A DNA stretch of 64,000 nt from Omphiscola glabra. Taxonomy: Eukaryota > Mollusca > Gastropoda > Lymnaeidae. The stretch spans positions 32,020,736-32,084,735 of the forward strand of contig OZ024799.1 in assembly GCA_964017045.1 (NCBI GenBank), read 5' to 3'. Under the pieces are notes generated by a model. That model had not been told where the DNA came from, searched no databases, and saw nothing but the letters and a program-made list of their open reading frames with translations. This document shows positions 23,013 to 34,556 of the stretch, piece after piece. Made by a program: the position numbers and the translations under genes. Within the stretch, counting starts at the first letter, position 1; the number at the start of each line of letters is the position of its first letter.

Positions 23013-23847
23013 TTGTGAGGCTATTTCAGAGCATCTAACAAAATTATTTATTTTTATTATGAGGAGGAAAAAAAAAAGTTTCTACTAACATTAAAAGTTA
23101 ATTAAGAAAACTTTATTTTTTAAATTACATTTTGATTCTAACAAATTTTTACGGAAATATTCTTTATCAGAGAACAGAACATTAAAGTACACTTTGAACC
23201 ACTCGTTTAGTTCCTTGTAAACTTAGAGTTTGGTAAGAATGTATTTTATTTATTTCTCTTTTATAAGACAGTAATTATAATTCTTTCGGTTTTGAGCGTG
23301 TGTTATTGGTGAATGTAAATTATGTAAAATTTGATCAATAAGGGAAAGAAAGTAATTAGCATATAACAATATTCATGAAAAAAATACAGAAAGGGAAATT
23401 GCTGAATAAAACGGAGAAAAGTTCCGAGAAGCGACAAAATAGATCGAATTGTAAATGTTAAATAATAAAAGAACGATTCATTTTCAGATTACATTTTAAA
23501 CTCCGTAGGATTTTGCTGGACTTAAATTATATTTTTCCTCTCTTTATATATATATACATATATTTCTCTCCCCTGTCATTATTTTTTTTTTAAATCATGG
23601 ACTTTCGCTCAACAAATGATACCTGACTGTTTATTTGGAGAATTTCAATGTATATGAAACTGCCCAAAGCCATAAGGTTCACCTTTTAGGTTTTGTAAAA
23701 GTAATGTTCCTTAATTGTATTTCGGGGTTACGCATGAAGGCTGAAAATTAAGCTCTAGTGCCAGAAAAACTGGCCTTCCAACACAGCTAGACAATGAGTG
23801 AATTAATAACAATGTTTCTCTCTTGATTGCAGACTTTCTACTTTTTG
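23013..23847. other. AT-rich intergenic stretch
   Basis: Nothing recognised. Confidence 0.5.
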
Positions 23848-24003
23848 TAAAATTTACGCGTGATCGGTTATTCTTTATGAAATTCGGTTAGCCCGGCAGT
23901 GTGTGCTCTGTAAATATGAATGTATTTTCAATTTGGTGTCACCCCCTGAGATGGTGTCACCTGGTGTGGTCCCCAGCCCCCGCATCCCCCTAGTACGCCA
24001 CTG
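23848..24003 (+). repeat. Dispersed repeat, copy B of a pair (156 bp)
   Basis: Homologue of 17226-17380. Ends TAGTACGCCACTG, a hAT-like right terminus. Confidence 0.7.
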
Positions 24004-24819
24004 GGTGAGGCAGCAAACTAATGGTGAGACAGCAAACTCACGTTGATACAGGGCTGAATTACACAAGAAAAATTAGCAATCTCCATTTTGACATTTATCA
24101 TGGTGTAAATTTCCTGTACAATTATTGCTAAAACAAGGATGGGAACAGAATGCATTTAAGCTTTTTACATTCAAAATAACGCCAGTGCTCCGGATAAACC
24201 GCTAAAAATAAGTGCAAAGATCAGTCTCCAAAACTTTTCATGAAACGAACAGACAACCTCTTGCAATACGAAATGTCTAACATGTTTAAATCCTTTATAT
24301 TAACTTCGCTTTTCTCTGTGTGTTCCTGTGTGGCGACATCTTCGAAACGCTAATTGACCCGCTTACAGTGATCCTATCGAGCTGAAACTTGGCACATAGA
24401 CTAGATGCCGATGATAACATATTCTTTCAAATTGTCAGCCCCACCCCCCACTTGCAATCCCCAAAAATAATGTTTTATGTTTTCTACACAAAACAAACAC
24501 ACACAAAAAAAAGGGGGGGGGGGGGGGTGTTCATGATATTTTCAATGATTTGCGTGTTTCGGTGTGGATATTAATTGTGTAGCTGTAGCTATGCGCTTTA
24601 TATTTGTGACAAGTTTGGATATGCAGTAAAAAGAAAAGATATTTTTGAAGAGTGAAAATGTAGGAAATATGAAAAGGTTTTCGCCATATAACGTTTACAT
24701 AACCGCTTCTAAATAAATGATAAACCACGTACAATTACATACATGAAAACAAAAATGCATTTAAACGATTTATATGAAAACCTGTTTTTAAAATTTTTAC
24801 AAGTTTTCTTAAATCGCTG
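24004..24819. other. Intergenic stretch with poly-G
   Basis: A 15-base G run at 24513-24527 preceded by an A run. No gene recognised. Confidence 0.5.
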
Positions 24820-26190
24820 CCATCATCATCAGTGGCGCTACAGCACATGTAGGGCCCTGGCCTGCTCCACCACATCCTTCCATGCGGGTCGTTCCATGGC
24901 TTTCCGCCTCCACCCCCCCCCCCCTCCCAATGGTGTAAGCCCTTCTCTACATCGTCGATCCATCTCAGTCTTGGACGATCGATGAGCTGTCTGTCCCTAG
25001 GTTTCAGCCTGTATATCATAGATCGATGAGCCGTCTGCCCTTAGGTTTCGGCCTGTATATCATGGACCGATGAGCCGTCTGCCCTTAGATTTCTGCCTGT
25101 ATATCATAGACCGATGAGCCGTCTGCCCCTAGGTTTCTGCCTGTATATCATAGACCGGTGAGCCGTCTGCCCCTAGGTTTCTGCCTGTATATCATAGACC
25201 GATGAGCCGTCTGCCCCTAAGTTTCTACCTGTATATCATAGACCGGTGAGCCGTCTGTCCCTAGGTTTCTGCCTGTATATCACTTTTGCTGCTCTACATT
25301 CCGGCATTCTTTCAATATATCCTGTCATACGCAGTCTGCATTTTAAAAATTGTTGTGACTATGGGGTCGGTCTTTGTACAATTGATATAGCTCTTGGTTT
25401 GTACGTGCTTTCCTGGTAGGGACCAAGTCTCGCGTAAGTTACTACTGGTCTTATGATAGTGGTGTATATTGTCTTCTTTTTTCCCTAGAGAGATTTTTGC
25501 TTCCCAGCGGCTTTTGTGGCTGAAATAGGAACAGTTGCCGGATGTTATCCTTTTTTTAAACTCGACATTATTTTATTGTGCTCATTTATAGTCGCCCCCA
25601 GATATTTGAAAGTGGCCAATCGCTCAAATTTGTTGTTGTTTATATTGATGTTATCATCAGTGTGTGTGTTTCGTGGCATTATCATATATTTTGTCTTCGC
25701 TTCATTTACATCAAGACCAGCTTTGACTGAGGCATTTTCAAGTTCCCTGATTGCTTTAATTATGACATTTCTGTCTCTGCCCAGTAGCGTTATGTCGTCC
25801 GCGTATGCCAGGTACTTCTATGGCTGGCTATAGAAAGTTCCCGATGGCTGTGATTCTCTAATACCTCTCTGGAAGAAGCTTGCAATGGTTCCCCTGGTGC
25901 TCACATGTATACTTCTAATAACTTTTTCTATAGCGTTATGTTAAACAGGATACATGATAGTGAATCTTCATAGTCAGAGGCCCTGATTAACTGGGAACTC
26001 CCTCGAGTACTTTCCCTGTTCTATGATTCTACTTTTTGAGTTAGCAATCGTCACATGCATGAGCCAAGTAAGTTTGTTAGGAGCCCCAGGTTCCCGTACA
26101 GCATCGTACAGGCAATTCCTGTCGACGCTATCGCAAGCTGTTTAGAAATCCACGTATAGTCGTATAGCTGAAGTATGTCGATGTTGTATT
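24820..26190 (-). pseudogene. Third decayed LINE reverse transcriptase, minus strand
   Basis: Reading the minus strand from 26190 down: near 25965-25930 DSLSCILFNITL, the substrate block, with GLRQG destroyed by stops. Near 25815-25760 YLAYADDITLLGRDRNVIIK, where the catalytic YADD is intact. Near 25610-25580 comes a LGATIN-type block. Near 25450 TTIIRPVVTYA. Near 24975-24935 RPRLRWIDDVEKGL, the 3' end signature of the coding region. In-frame stops and frameshifts make it non-functional. It is related to the LINEs at 1485 and 10331 but in the opposite orientation. A 44-bp minisatellite (24974-25281) lies inside it and is built from its own sequence. Confidence 0.8.
24974..25281 (-). repeat. 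44-bp minisatellite within a LINE coding region, about 7 copies
   Basis: The plus-strand unit is GATGAGCCGTCTGCCCCTAG then GTTTCTGCCTGTATATCATAGACC. On the minus strand the first unit reads MIYRLKPRDRQLIDRPRLRW in LINE frame. The array therefore expanded from the LINE segment just upstream of the RPRLRWIDD motif. Confidence 0.88.
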
Positions 26191-26384
26191 TGTAGCCTTA
26201 AATCGCTACCTCTTGATTAAAAGACAATTATCATTATATTTTTGGTGTTAATGTTTTTTAAAAATAAATTTTGTGTTATTTTAAAACTTGCAACTTTTTT
26301 TTTCTTATAACATCACACATCACACCATCCCACCATCATACCAGATATTTATTTTCGTTACTAAATTTAATTTAAATGCTATCT

Positions 26385-26610
26385 TATTATTATTATTAAA
26401 ATTGTGGGCCGCCTCTCAGGGACAGGGTCACCACTACCAGATAAACATTGATGTGGGACGTTTAGATTAGCCAATGTCAGTCGGTGGCCACCTGGTCTCG
26501 ACAGGTGAATACTCTGCTTACCAGTGGTGTAAGTCACTACAAGGGAGGCGATGAAACACCAGGTACGAACCACCAGCACACCCGTGGGTCTTAAGGCACT
26601 CCCACATATT
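26385..26610 (-). mobile_element. Probable retroelement 3' tail ending in (TAA)n
   Basis: On the minus strand a GC-rich segment with GTGTGCTGGTGGTTCGTACC ends in (TAA)n at 26385-26397, like the LINE tails at 10974 and 18976. No coding motif is recognised, so it could be a SINE or LINE 3' UTR. Confidence 0.35.
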
Positions 26611-26920
26611 TGATCAGCAAGTATATCATACGCGAGCAGTTTTATAAACATTGTACAGAAGAACTAGATCTACATCTGGTTGATTTCGTAATGCAACGAC
26701 TCGTTTTAATTGAGAAAGTTTCCGTAACTTGGAGAAACATTTTTGTTGTCCTTCGTCTCAATTCAACGAAAATAACAGCAACAAAAAACTTAGATTTCAT
26801 GGATTTTCGTCTATTTCAGCCCCACATTCTGAAATTGTGAACTTAAATGAAATTTTGATGTAAAAAAAAAAAAATAAAACTACAGAGCTAAATCGACATT
26901 TTTGTAAATGTATATGCCCT

Positions 26921-27662
26921 AGACGCTGTGCCCAACTAGCACTAGAAGCTGTGCCCAACTAGCACTAGAAGCTGTCCTACTCGCACTAGAATCTGTGTTC
27001 TACTCACTAGAATCTGTGTCCTACTCACTAGAATCTGTGTCCTACTCGCACTAGAATCTGTGTCCTACTCGCACTAGAATCTGTGTCCTACTCACTACAA
27101 TATGTGTCCTACTCGCACTAGAATCTGTGTCCTACTCACTAGAATCTGTGTCCTACTCACTAGAATCTGTGTCCTACTCACTAGAATCTGTGTCCTACTC
27201 ACTAGAATCTGTGTCCTACTCACTAGAATCTGTGTCCTACTCGCACTAGAATCTGTGTCCTACTCACTACAATCTGTGTCCTACTCGCACTAGAATCTGT
27301 GTCCTTCTCACTAGAATCTGTGTCCTACTCACTAGAATCTGTGTCCTACTCACTAGAATCTGTGTCCAACTCACTAGACTCTGTGTCCTACTCACTAGAA
27401 TCTGTGTCCTACTCACTAGAATATGTGTCCTACTCACTAGAATATGTGTCCTACTCACTACAATCTGTGTCCTACTCGCACTAGAATCTGTGTCCTACTC
27501 ACTAGAATCTGTGTCCTACTCACTAGAATCTGTGTCCTACTCACTAGAATATGTGTCCTACTCACTAGAATATGTGTCCTACTCACTAGAATATGTGTTC
27601 TTCTCACTAGAATCTGTGTCCTACTCACTAGAATCAGTGTCCTACTCACTAGAATCTGTGCA
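26921..27662 (+). repeat. 21-bp minisatellite, about 34 copies
   Basis: The basic unit is CTCACTAGAATCTGTGTCCTA, with 23-bp variants that insert CG (CTCGCACTAG). The 21-bp units keep frame, giving seven-residue repeats such as RICVLLT and ESVSYSL, and the 23-bp variants break it. The five long open frames between 27102 and 27815 are repeat artefacts. Edge units at 26921-26990 are diverged (GAAGCTGTGCCCAACTAGCA). Confidence 0.95.
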
Positions 27663-28331
27663 ATAAATTCGTTAAGTTCTCTTTGTTTTTGTTTTTTCGG
27701 GGTAGGTGGGATGGGAGGAGGAATGGGGTTAAAATGTGACCATAACTGGTCAACTCGGTGGGTCAACTCAGTGGGTCAACACGGCCTGACACACGCCAAG
27801 TCTTATTTTAAATAAATTATCTTAAAAAGAAAAAAAAAGAAAAAATAGTTTCAATAACTTTCCATGACTTGACACTTATATCATTAGAAAGTGATTTAAC
27901 ACTTAACCGTGTGTAGTTTAAACGACCTCTGACCTTTTTGAGCCTGACAAATCTTGTGCTACGAATATACATAGCTGTTCATTTGTGGCTGCTGTTATAA
28001 CAGTTTAAAAAATATATTTATATAGTCCCCCTTCCAATCCACCTCCAATCACACAGCTACGCCTCTGTCGTTTAGGCACATGAAACTTATCTCGTAGAAC
28101 AGCAGCTACGTTTGCTGGTCGGGCTGTTGCCCAATTACGAGATTACAATTGGTGACCGGCGGGTCGTTACGATAAGACGTGTTGACCTAAGCGCCGTCTG
28201 GGTTAGAGCTGGATGTGTCTACTCATGGGTTTGTGGGTGTGTGTGTGTGTATTTTTGCACGTCCGCACTATCCATTGCCCGTGTGTCCTCAATGAAATAT
28301 ACTTTTATAATCTATTATTTATTTCAGGGCT
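27663..28331. other. Intergenic stretch
   Basis: A short triplet GGTCAACTCGGTGGGTCAAC repeat lies at 27749-27783. An orphan CTACGCCTCTG at 28058-28068 may be a MITE end. No gene recognised. Confidence 0.5.
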
Positions 28332-28676
28332 CTGGGGTGAACATTTGTTTACTACTGCGGTCATCTTGGGGTGAACATTTGTTTACTACTGCGGTCATAT
28401 TGGGGTGAACATTTGTTTACTACTGCGGTCATATTGGGGTGAACATTTGTTTACTACTGCGGTCATATTGGGGTGAACATTTGTTTACTACTGCGGTCAT
28501 CTTGGGGTGAACATTTGTTTAGTACTGCGGTCATCTTGAGATCAACATTTGTTTACTACTGCGGTCATCTTGGGGTATACATTTGTTTACTACTGCGGTC
28601 ATCTTTGGGGTGAACATTTGTTTACTACTGCGGTCCTCTTGGGGTGAACATTTGTTTACTACTGCGGTCATCTTGG
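28332..28676 (+). repeat. 34-bp minisatellite, about 10 copies
   Basis: The unit is GGGGTGAACATTTGTTTACT followed by ACTGCGGTCATCTT. Copies are nearly identical, with variants ATATT, GAGATCAAC and GGGGTATAC. Confidence 0.93.
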
Positions 28677-28993
28677 GAGAAACTGCGGTGATTGCCTATG
28701 ACGTTTATCTGGGCTTTGTTAAAGAGGGAGACAAAACAGAGAAGAATCACACAGTTCAATAGTGTTGGCCTCATTAAACTTTGAAAGAGTCTTACGACTT
28801 CTCCCGAGGCCAAACAGTTCCGGAACTCTGAAACTGTCCTAATGAATTTCCAACGCCATGACTGAGATCCGGAGAAAATCGGACTGCAGAACTCCTATGA
28901 TACACCAAAACGTAGCGCGCAAAACTCTACCAATCACAGATCTGATTTCATAATTCCGAATTCCAGAACTGCGAGTGCCCACCTCCGGCTATA

Positions 28994-29286
28994 TGACTGT
29001 CCTATATGTGTTTACTGACTCTGTGACTGTCCTATATGTGTTTACTGACTCTGTGACTGTCCTATATGTGTTTACTGACTCGGTGACTGTCCTATATGTG
29101 TTTACTGACTCTGTGACTGTCCTATATGTGTTTACTGACTCGGTGACTGTCCTATATGTGTTTACTGACTCTGTGACTGTCCTATATGTGTTTACTGACT
29201 CTGTGACTGTCCTATATGTGTTTACTGACTATGTGACTATCCTATATGTGTTTACTGACTCTGTGACTGTCCTATATGTTTTTACT
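28994..29286 (+). repeat. 30-bp minisatellite, about 10 copies
   Basis: The unit is GACTGTCCTATATGTGTTTA followed by CTGACTCTGT. Its length keeps one frame open as the ten-residue repeat VTVLYVFTDS (28975-29391), which is not a protein-coding signal. Copies alternate between CTCTGT and CTCGGT in the middle of the array. Confidence 0.93.
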
Positions 29287-29954
29287 GTTGTCATTTGTTT
29301 GAGATTGCAAGATAATGACATTACTGAACGGATCAGTATGCTCTGTGATAATATGATTGACGTCACGATCAGATGTTGTGTCTATTCTTGAATGACAAGT
29401 TTAGTCCTGACAATGTAAACGTTCGAAGATAAGTGACTTATCTTGTTGAGCCAGTTGTATTCGTGGACTCGGTGTGATAAGTTGAACGTGATACCTCACA
29501 TCATAGAAAAATGACACGGGCATTGCCATAAAATTACACACCGTATTTATTTTAACGGTGTTTATGGTTCAGCGATGCTCAATCCGAGATCGCGGGGATT
29601 TGATGGAAGTCGGTCACCGGGGTGTTTTAAATCACACACCCACCCCCCCCCCCTTCCACCCCCCCCCCCCCCCACACATTGTCTTTTACATGAGAACAAT
29701 CTTAGATGATGAATCAGAAATTAAAGGAAAAAAAACAGCATTGTTTTCGTCTTAAGCTTCATTGACTTTTTACCATATTCTCATAAATCGGCAATGCCTT
29801 AGGAAAGGTATATATGGATGGGGGTGGGGTGGGTTAGAAAGAAAGAAACAAAAAGTAGGCATATGCAGTAAATAAGGATTTAGTTTTGAATAATAGGAAC
29901 ATTGAAATGTATCTGTATTTTATATGCTGCAAGGTAGAGCACGGAACTAAGCGA
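29287..29954. other. Intergenic stretch with poly-C
   Basis: Two C runs at 29643-29653 and 29659-29673. No gene recognised. Confidence 0.5.
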
Positions 29955-30200
29955 CAGTACTGCCAGATAGATGACGGAAATATGAGACAGTACTGCCAGG
30001 TAGATGACGGAACTATGAGACGATACTGTCAGAGAGAGGACGTAATAATTGGACAGTACTGCCAGGTAGATGACGGAACTATGAGACGGTACTGTCAGAG
30101 AGAGGACGGAACAACTGGACAGTACTGCCAGGTAGATGACGGAACTATGAGATAGTGCCGTCAGTGAGATGACGTAGCTATGAGACTGTACTGTCAGGGA
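29955..30200 (+). repeat. 33-bp minisatellite with 66-bp alternation
   Basis: Units of the type CTGCCAGGTAGATGACGGAA alternate with CTGTCAGAGAGAGGACGGAA, giving a two-unit higher-order repeat of about 66 bp. Both strands carry repeat-derived open frames. Confidence 0.88.
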
Positions 30201-30549
30201 GAGAAAGAAACGATGGAACAACGTTAGGAGACATAGAGACGCACAATTGAATACCACGGTTTTCTTGTTATCTTATCGGGTACTTTATGGAACATTCGAC
30301 TGGTAAAATTAGAGCGTAAGCAGATATGCCTGATTGGGAGTCTACCCGGACTTATTCGGAGATGGTTGATAAGAGTATTGTTAAACTATGTTGATGAATG
30401 CATCAACGATAATGAAATCAGTCACATCATCCTTAAAAAGGTTAGGATGGTTCTTTTCAATAGGATAAAGTTATCAAAGTTCCAAATCCCAAAAATAGAA
30501 CAGCTCCATTCCCCCCACCCCACCATCAATAAATAAGTACCAAGTATTG

Positions 30550-30746
30550 CAGCGGTTTTCAACCTGTGGGTCGCAACCCCATTGGGGGTCGAACGACCAT
30601 TTTACAGGGGTCGCCTAGGACCATCGGAAAACAAATATACTCTACACTAATGAAGTAGCAACGAAAATAATTTTGTGGTTGGGGGCCGCCACAACGCCAG
30701 GAACTGTCTTAAGGGGTCGCGGTATAAGAACGTTTGAGAACCGCTG
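30550..30746 (+). mobile_element. SPIN-like hAT element, copy 1 (197 bp), perfect target duplication
   Basis: Begins CAGCGGTTTTCAACCTGTGG, contains AGGGGTCGCCTAGGACCATC and GAAGTAGCAACGAAAATAAT, and ends GTTTGAGAACCGCTG. These blocks match what I know of the non-autonomous SPIN family (hAT superfamily). Flanked by AAGTATTG on both sides (30542-30549 and 30747-30754). Confidence 0.9.
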
Positions 30747-30754
30747 AAGTATTG

Positions 30755-32158
30755 TATAGCCAGTTTGTTACTTTCTTTTTGGTTGTGTTTTCTTCTTTAT
30801 CACCGTTAATACTCGTAATTTTTTACCACACACCCTTTCGCGCCATTTTACGATAACATTCTGGTAGGCAGCTCCATGTAAATTGTCGTGATATTACGTT
30901 AAATTACCTTTAACGGCTTGTCGTAATGTCAAAATTAACACGCCATCCTTTATGTGCAACGTTAAAACATTAATGTTAAATAACCAGTTGTCTATTTATA
31001 GACCCATCCAGTCTTGAAATATCCATGAGGATGAGATTGGGGATACGACTATTTGGGGAAGCAACGAGTATCTTATTTAAAAGAGTATCTTATTTAAGCA
31101 TATAATTAATGACGCCTTTTTTAAGATTGTATGTGTAAATAAATAGCAATGAAACATTAGTAGAAATATTTGCTTCCTCTGTGACATGACGTTTAGATCC
31201 AATGAATTGAGAGAGGGTTTATTTTTCATCAGGGAAATCGCATTAACACAGCTTTAGAGTAAAAAAAATTCTGAACAAATTTATGGCACAAAAATTGAAC
31301 ATTGTGAGGACCGAACTCATGATGACATTCAAATTATCAGCCTTTACTACATCTTATAATTCATTATTTGATGCAATAGCAATTTAGGTGTTTTTTTTTT
31401 TTTTTTTTTTTCATTTGAACTTATTTTCAACTGCTTTTCGTTACACTGTCATCCGTGTTTATCAATATTCTCTTCGATATTGTATATTCATGTTATTTTA
31501 CGCTTAGTTATATTGAGAGCATCCACCGAAAAGCTTAAAAATTATATTGTAACACGACAGCAAGCTGCGTACCAAAAGTTAGCTCTCTAGGTTCAACTTT
31601 AACTAGACTCAGTTTTGCCTCATCGCCATTGAAGCCGGACAGTTTAATCAAACTATTTTTTTTTAAAGAATTAAAAATATTAAAAAAACGATTTAAAAAA
31701 AAAATATTTATACGAATAAATATAAAATGAATGTCCACCAAAACATCAAAGCTATTAGATCCATATGATTAAAGAAACGAGGGGCACGCATAAAATAATA
31801 TGATATGACTTGACAAATTTAATTTTGGCTACATGTATACGTTTGCTTTGCTCGAGTAAGTCTGATGTGACACAACTGTTATAATAGAAATTATTTAATC
31901 ATGGAAATATGAGTTCTGACAACTGCCTCCCATTACTGTTGTATGCTTCCATTCAATGTGATTTTGACAAGTGGAGTGAAATTAGCGATGCCGTTGCGTG
32001 CATGTCTTTGCGATTTGCAAATAACATTGAGTTTATGAACGCCCCACTGATCATGAAGGGTTGTATCGTCTTCGGGATTGGGTAAGTGTAAACATTTTAA
32101 GCTAATTTGGTCAGGAAGCAGGTCAAAATTGAGATGTAACATTTCACCACAAATAGAT
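30755..32158. other. Long AT-rich intergenic stretch
   Basis: A 21-base T run at 31391-31411. The minus-strand frames at 31535-31741 and 31933-32142 are not recognisable. Confidence 0.5.
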
Positions 32159-32206
32159 AAACAAACGGACAGAGCAACCTAAGAAAAGTGTCGAGTATGG
32201 GAGTTC

Positions 32207-32609
32207 GTTAGTTATTGTTGCCTGTGAATGTCATGTTTATTACGCGCGGTGTGTGTTAGAGTTTTAATTAGTTAATGAACGCTCTTCCTGCATTAGACTG
32301 AATGACGTATTTGTATGTTAATTGTGACTTATTGTCTAGTCTGTACTGTGACGTAAGTTTTAGTCGTGCCGCAGTATTGAGTGGAACGTTGTGGAAGTAA
32401 AATGTGTTTCTAGTAGGTCTGATAGCGAGCGGCGCTATATCATTATATATTCAGGTGTCTATTGATGTTCCAGCCTGTATTCATCATTGGTTATTAAAGT
32501 TATAGTCAGTATGAAAAGACTTGAGTTTATTTACTAATATTATGAATAGTAAGACCTATTACAACGTGTTTTAGGAACTTGACGAATGACTCAATCAAGA
32601 AGGACTGGA
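32207..32609 (+). mobile_element. Dispersed repeat, possibly a solo LTR, plus-strand copy
   Basis: Aligns along its length with the reverse complement of 42597-42945: TTAGTTATTGTTGC, ATGTTTATTACGCG, TTAATTGTGAC, TATTGTCTAGTC, GTAAGTTTTAGTCGTGC, TTATTAAAGTTATAGT and GACTTGAG in the same order. The size, and an ATTATTAAAG near the 3' part, would fit an LTR. A nearly identical segment (ACAAACGGACAGAG) lies on each side at about 32162 and 32632. No internal retroviral-type coding sequence is present. Confidence 0.55.
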
Positions 32610-32773
32610 TGATTTGACAAAAAGCACAGACAAACAAACGGACAGAGTGACCTAAGAAAAGCTTACAGCAAATATGTAAACATCAAGCGCTCGCGTCAAG
32701 TGGCTTAAACAACTGATGTAAAAAGAGTCTCTGGGGCAGACACGTGGAAGTTGGATAGTAGGATAAAAGTCAG

Positions 32774-32860
32774 AGGAAAAAAAATGTCACGGGAAAAAAA
32801 GTCATCAAAATTTGTTACTTTTTTTCGGTGACTTTTTTTTCCTGTGACTTTTTTTCCCGC
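32774..32860. repeat. Imperfect palindrome with tandem GGAAAAAAAGTCA arms
   Basis: The left arm GTCACGGGAAAAAAAGTCAT pairs with the right arm GTGACTTTTTTTCCTGTGAC and its repeat. Each arm itself holds two copies of GGAAAAAAAGTCA. This could be a small foldback element. Confidence 0.6.
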
Positions 32861-33435
32861 TAACCGGAAGTTCGGATGGGATGTAGGTCAAGAAACAGAC
32901 AGCCGCCTTTTAAACCATCTTATTAATGTATTGTTGATGTTAGTTTTGACGCTGCTGTCTTCTAGGTATCATTGGTTCAGCTCCAGGTCAAGCTGGGGAA
33001 ATGTGTAGCATCGTGGTATCATACAAACCCCGCCCCCCCCTCACGTCCGAACACGATGTCTACTTGTTGATTTATGTTTACGTATGCTTGACTTATCCTA
33101 GATACGGTGTTTGTCCTTAATGTGTTTAGTAGTTGATCTGAATTTCTGAGTGATAGCCGCAGATAAGAAGACAGACTTATGGTGTGGATGTTCAACACAA
33201 CACAGTTTTATCTTGAATTGTTGGCAGAGATTCAATTCTTGTCTCATGTTGACATTCATTCATAAGCTTGACTTTTATTTTGAAACATGTCAACAACAAC
33301 ATTGTCTGGGACGCATTTTTTAAAATTAATTCCTAATTAATTTTTGCAGTCCTGCATGTTTGATGTATTCCTTGTATTTAAAAACTTGGTTGTTGACTGA
33401 GCATGTCGAGGAATACCGGCACATTATTCCCAAAG
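32861..33435. other. Intergenic stretch
   Basis: No gene or repeat recognised. Confidence 0.5.
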
Positions 33436-33437
33436 CA

Positions 33438-33500
33438 ACCCTACCCTAACCCTAACTTCCAGCCCTAACCCCCTAACCCTACACATAATCCTAACCCTGA
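33438..33500 (-). repeat. Degenerate interstitial telomere-like repeat (CCCTAA)n
   Basis: About eight CCCTAA or near-CCCTAA units (ACCCTACCCTAACCCTAACT, then CCCTAACCCCCTAACCCTAC, then AATCCTAACCCTG) over 63 bases. On the minus strand this is the metazoan telomere unit TTAGGG. Confidence 0.7.
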
Positions 33501-34189
33501 TGATGCACCCCTCAACTAATAGAAGAAATGCCGCCCGAGGTGGATTAATTAACATACGGCGGCCCCCCCCCCCCCACTTTTTTTCCCGACACACACTTTT
33601 TAATAGGGTTTTTTATTGTTTAATCACTATTAAGGTCCTAAATAAAGACGATTTTTGCGCAATGTTGTGTTGGCTACCGGAGCGAGTTCCTCTTCCCTCT
33701 CCCTTCCTTCCCCCGCAAGACCCGGTCCAGTCATTCATTTCGAATACGTGGTTGCAGATGTTACTGGTGGTGAATGCAAATTAGAAGTACAGCAATGTGC
33801 ACGTAGAGCAAAATGAAAAGTTAACCATACGGTCACGACTCGGCAAATCAGGCAATTAGTGACATCTGTTTAAGGTCATGACCTTATTTGCCGCCATTGT
33901 TCGAGTGACACAGGCTAATTATTTGAAAATACAGTGTCAACGTCCGAGCTGATGGTAATTTCGTCTCGATTATCTCAAATATTTGACTGACTTGACCCAG
34001 TTACGCTGAAATCTAAAGTATTATAATGCATTTCTCACGTTTAAGAACTAACCACGAACTTTGTAAGCTGAAACAGCTGCCAAAGTTTCCCCCAAAAAAT
34101 TATATTTTTTTTAAAAGTTTCGATAGCATCTCTACTCCGGTTAAACGATCGGCCATTAATTAAAGTAGTAAGAAATGTCGGATACTACT
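33501..34189. other. Intergenic stretch
   Basis: A C run at 33564-33576. The 94-codon frame at 33500-33784 is not recognisable. Confidence 0.5.
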
Positions 34190-34330
34190 TTTCAGCTTAG
34201 TGCTATTTTCTAATTTAATTCTGTTTTTTCTGTTATTTGTTCGCTGACGAAGGCTTCGTGCAGACACGTTCGTTGTTTTGTTGCGTTTCTTTTTTGAGGT
34301 TCCTCCATACTTTGTTTGACTCATTTCCCA
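34190..34330 (+). other. Penelope-like element terminus, degenerate
   Basis: CAGCTTAGTGCTAT at 34192, GCTGACGAAGGCTTCGTGCA at 34243 and CGTTGTTTTGTTGCGTTTCT at 34271 occur in the same order and spacing as at 58006-58110. See 58006-58160 for the interpretation. Confidence 0.45.
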
Positions 34331-34460
34331 ACTTTATTGTAACAAAGTTTATCATTTGTAAATTTATCACGAGAAAAATCAAGATTCTTGGGCGACCTAC
34401 AAGTAGGGTGTCTACAACACATACGAAAACAAATATATGTTGCTGTGTTGTGGCTGTAGA

Positions 34461-34548
34461 CAGTGGCGTCACTGGGGGGGCTGGGTGGGGGCGGGCTGCA
34501 CCATGAGTTTACCGCGCACTAGTGACACCCACCATTTTGACGCCTATG
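34461..34548 (+). mobile_element. 88-bp hAT-like MITE with perfect target duplication
   Basis: Starts CAGTGGCGTCACTGG and ends GACGCCTATG, an imperfect inverse. GCTGTAGA flanks both sides (34453-34460 and 34549-34556). This is very short for a transposed unit and probably an internal-deletion derivative. Confidence 0.8.
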
Positions 34549-34556
34549 GCTGTAGA

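Noticed and set aside
26921..27815. Hydrophobic repeat protein (RICVLLT)n
   Set aside because: A product of the 21-bp minisatellite, interrupted by 23-bp units.
28332..28676. CRISPR-like array (34-bp units)
   Set aside because: The same reasoning applies: no spacers between units.
28975..29391. 138-codon repeat protein (VTVLYVFTDS)n
   Set aside because: A 30-bp minisatellite. The frame runs beyond it only by chance.
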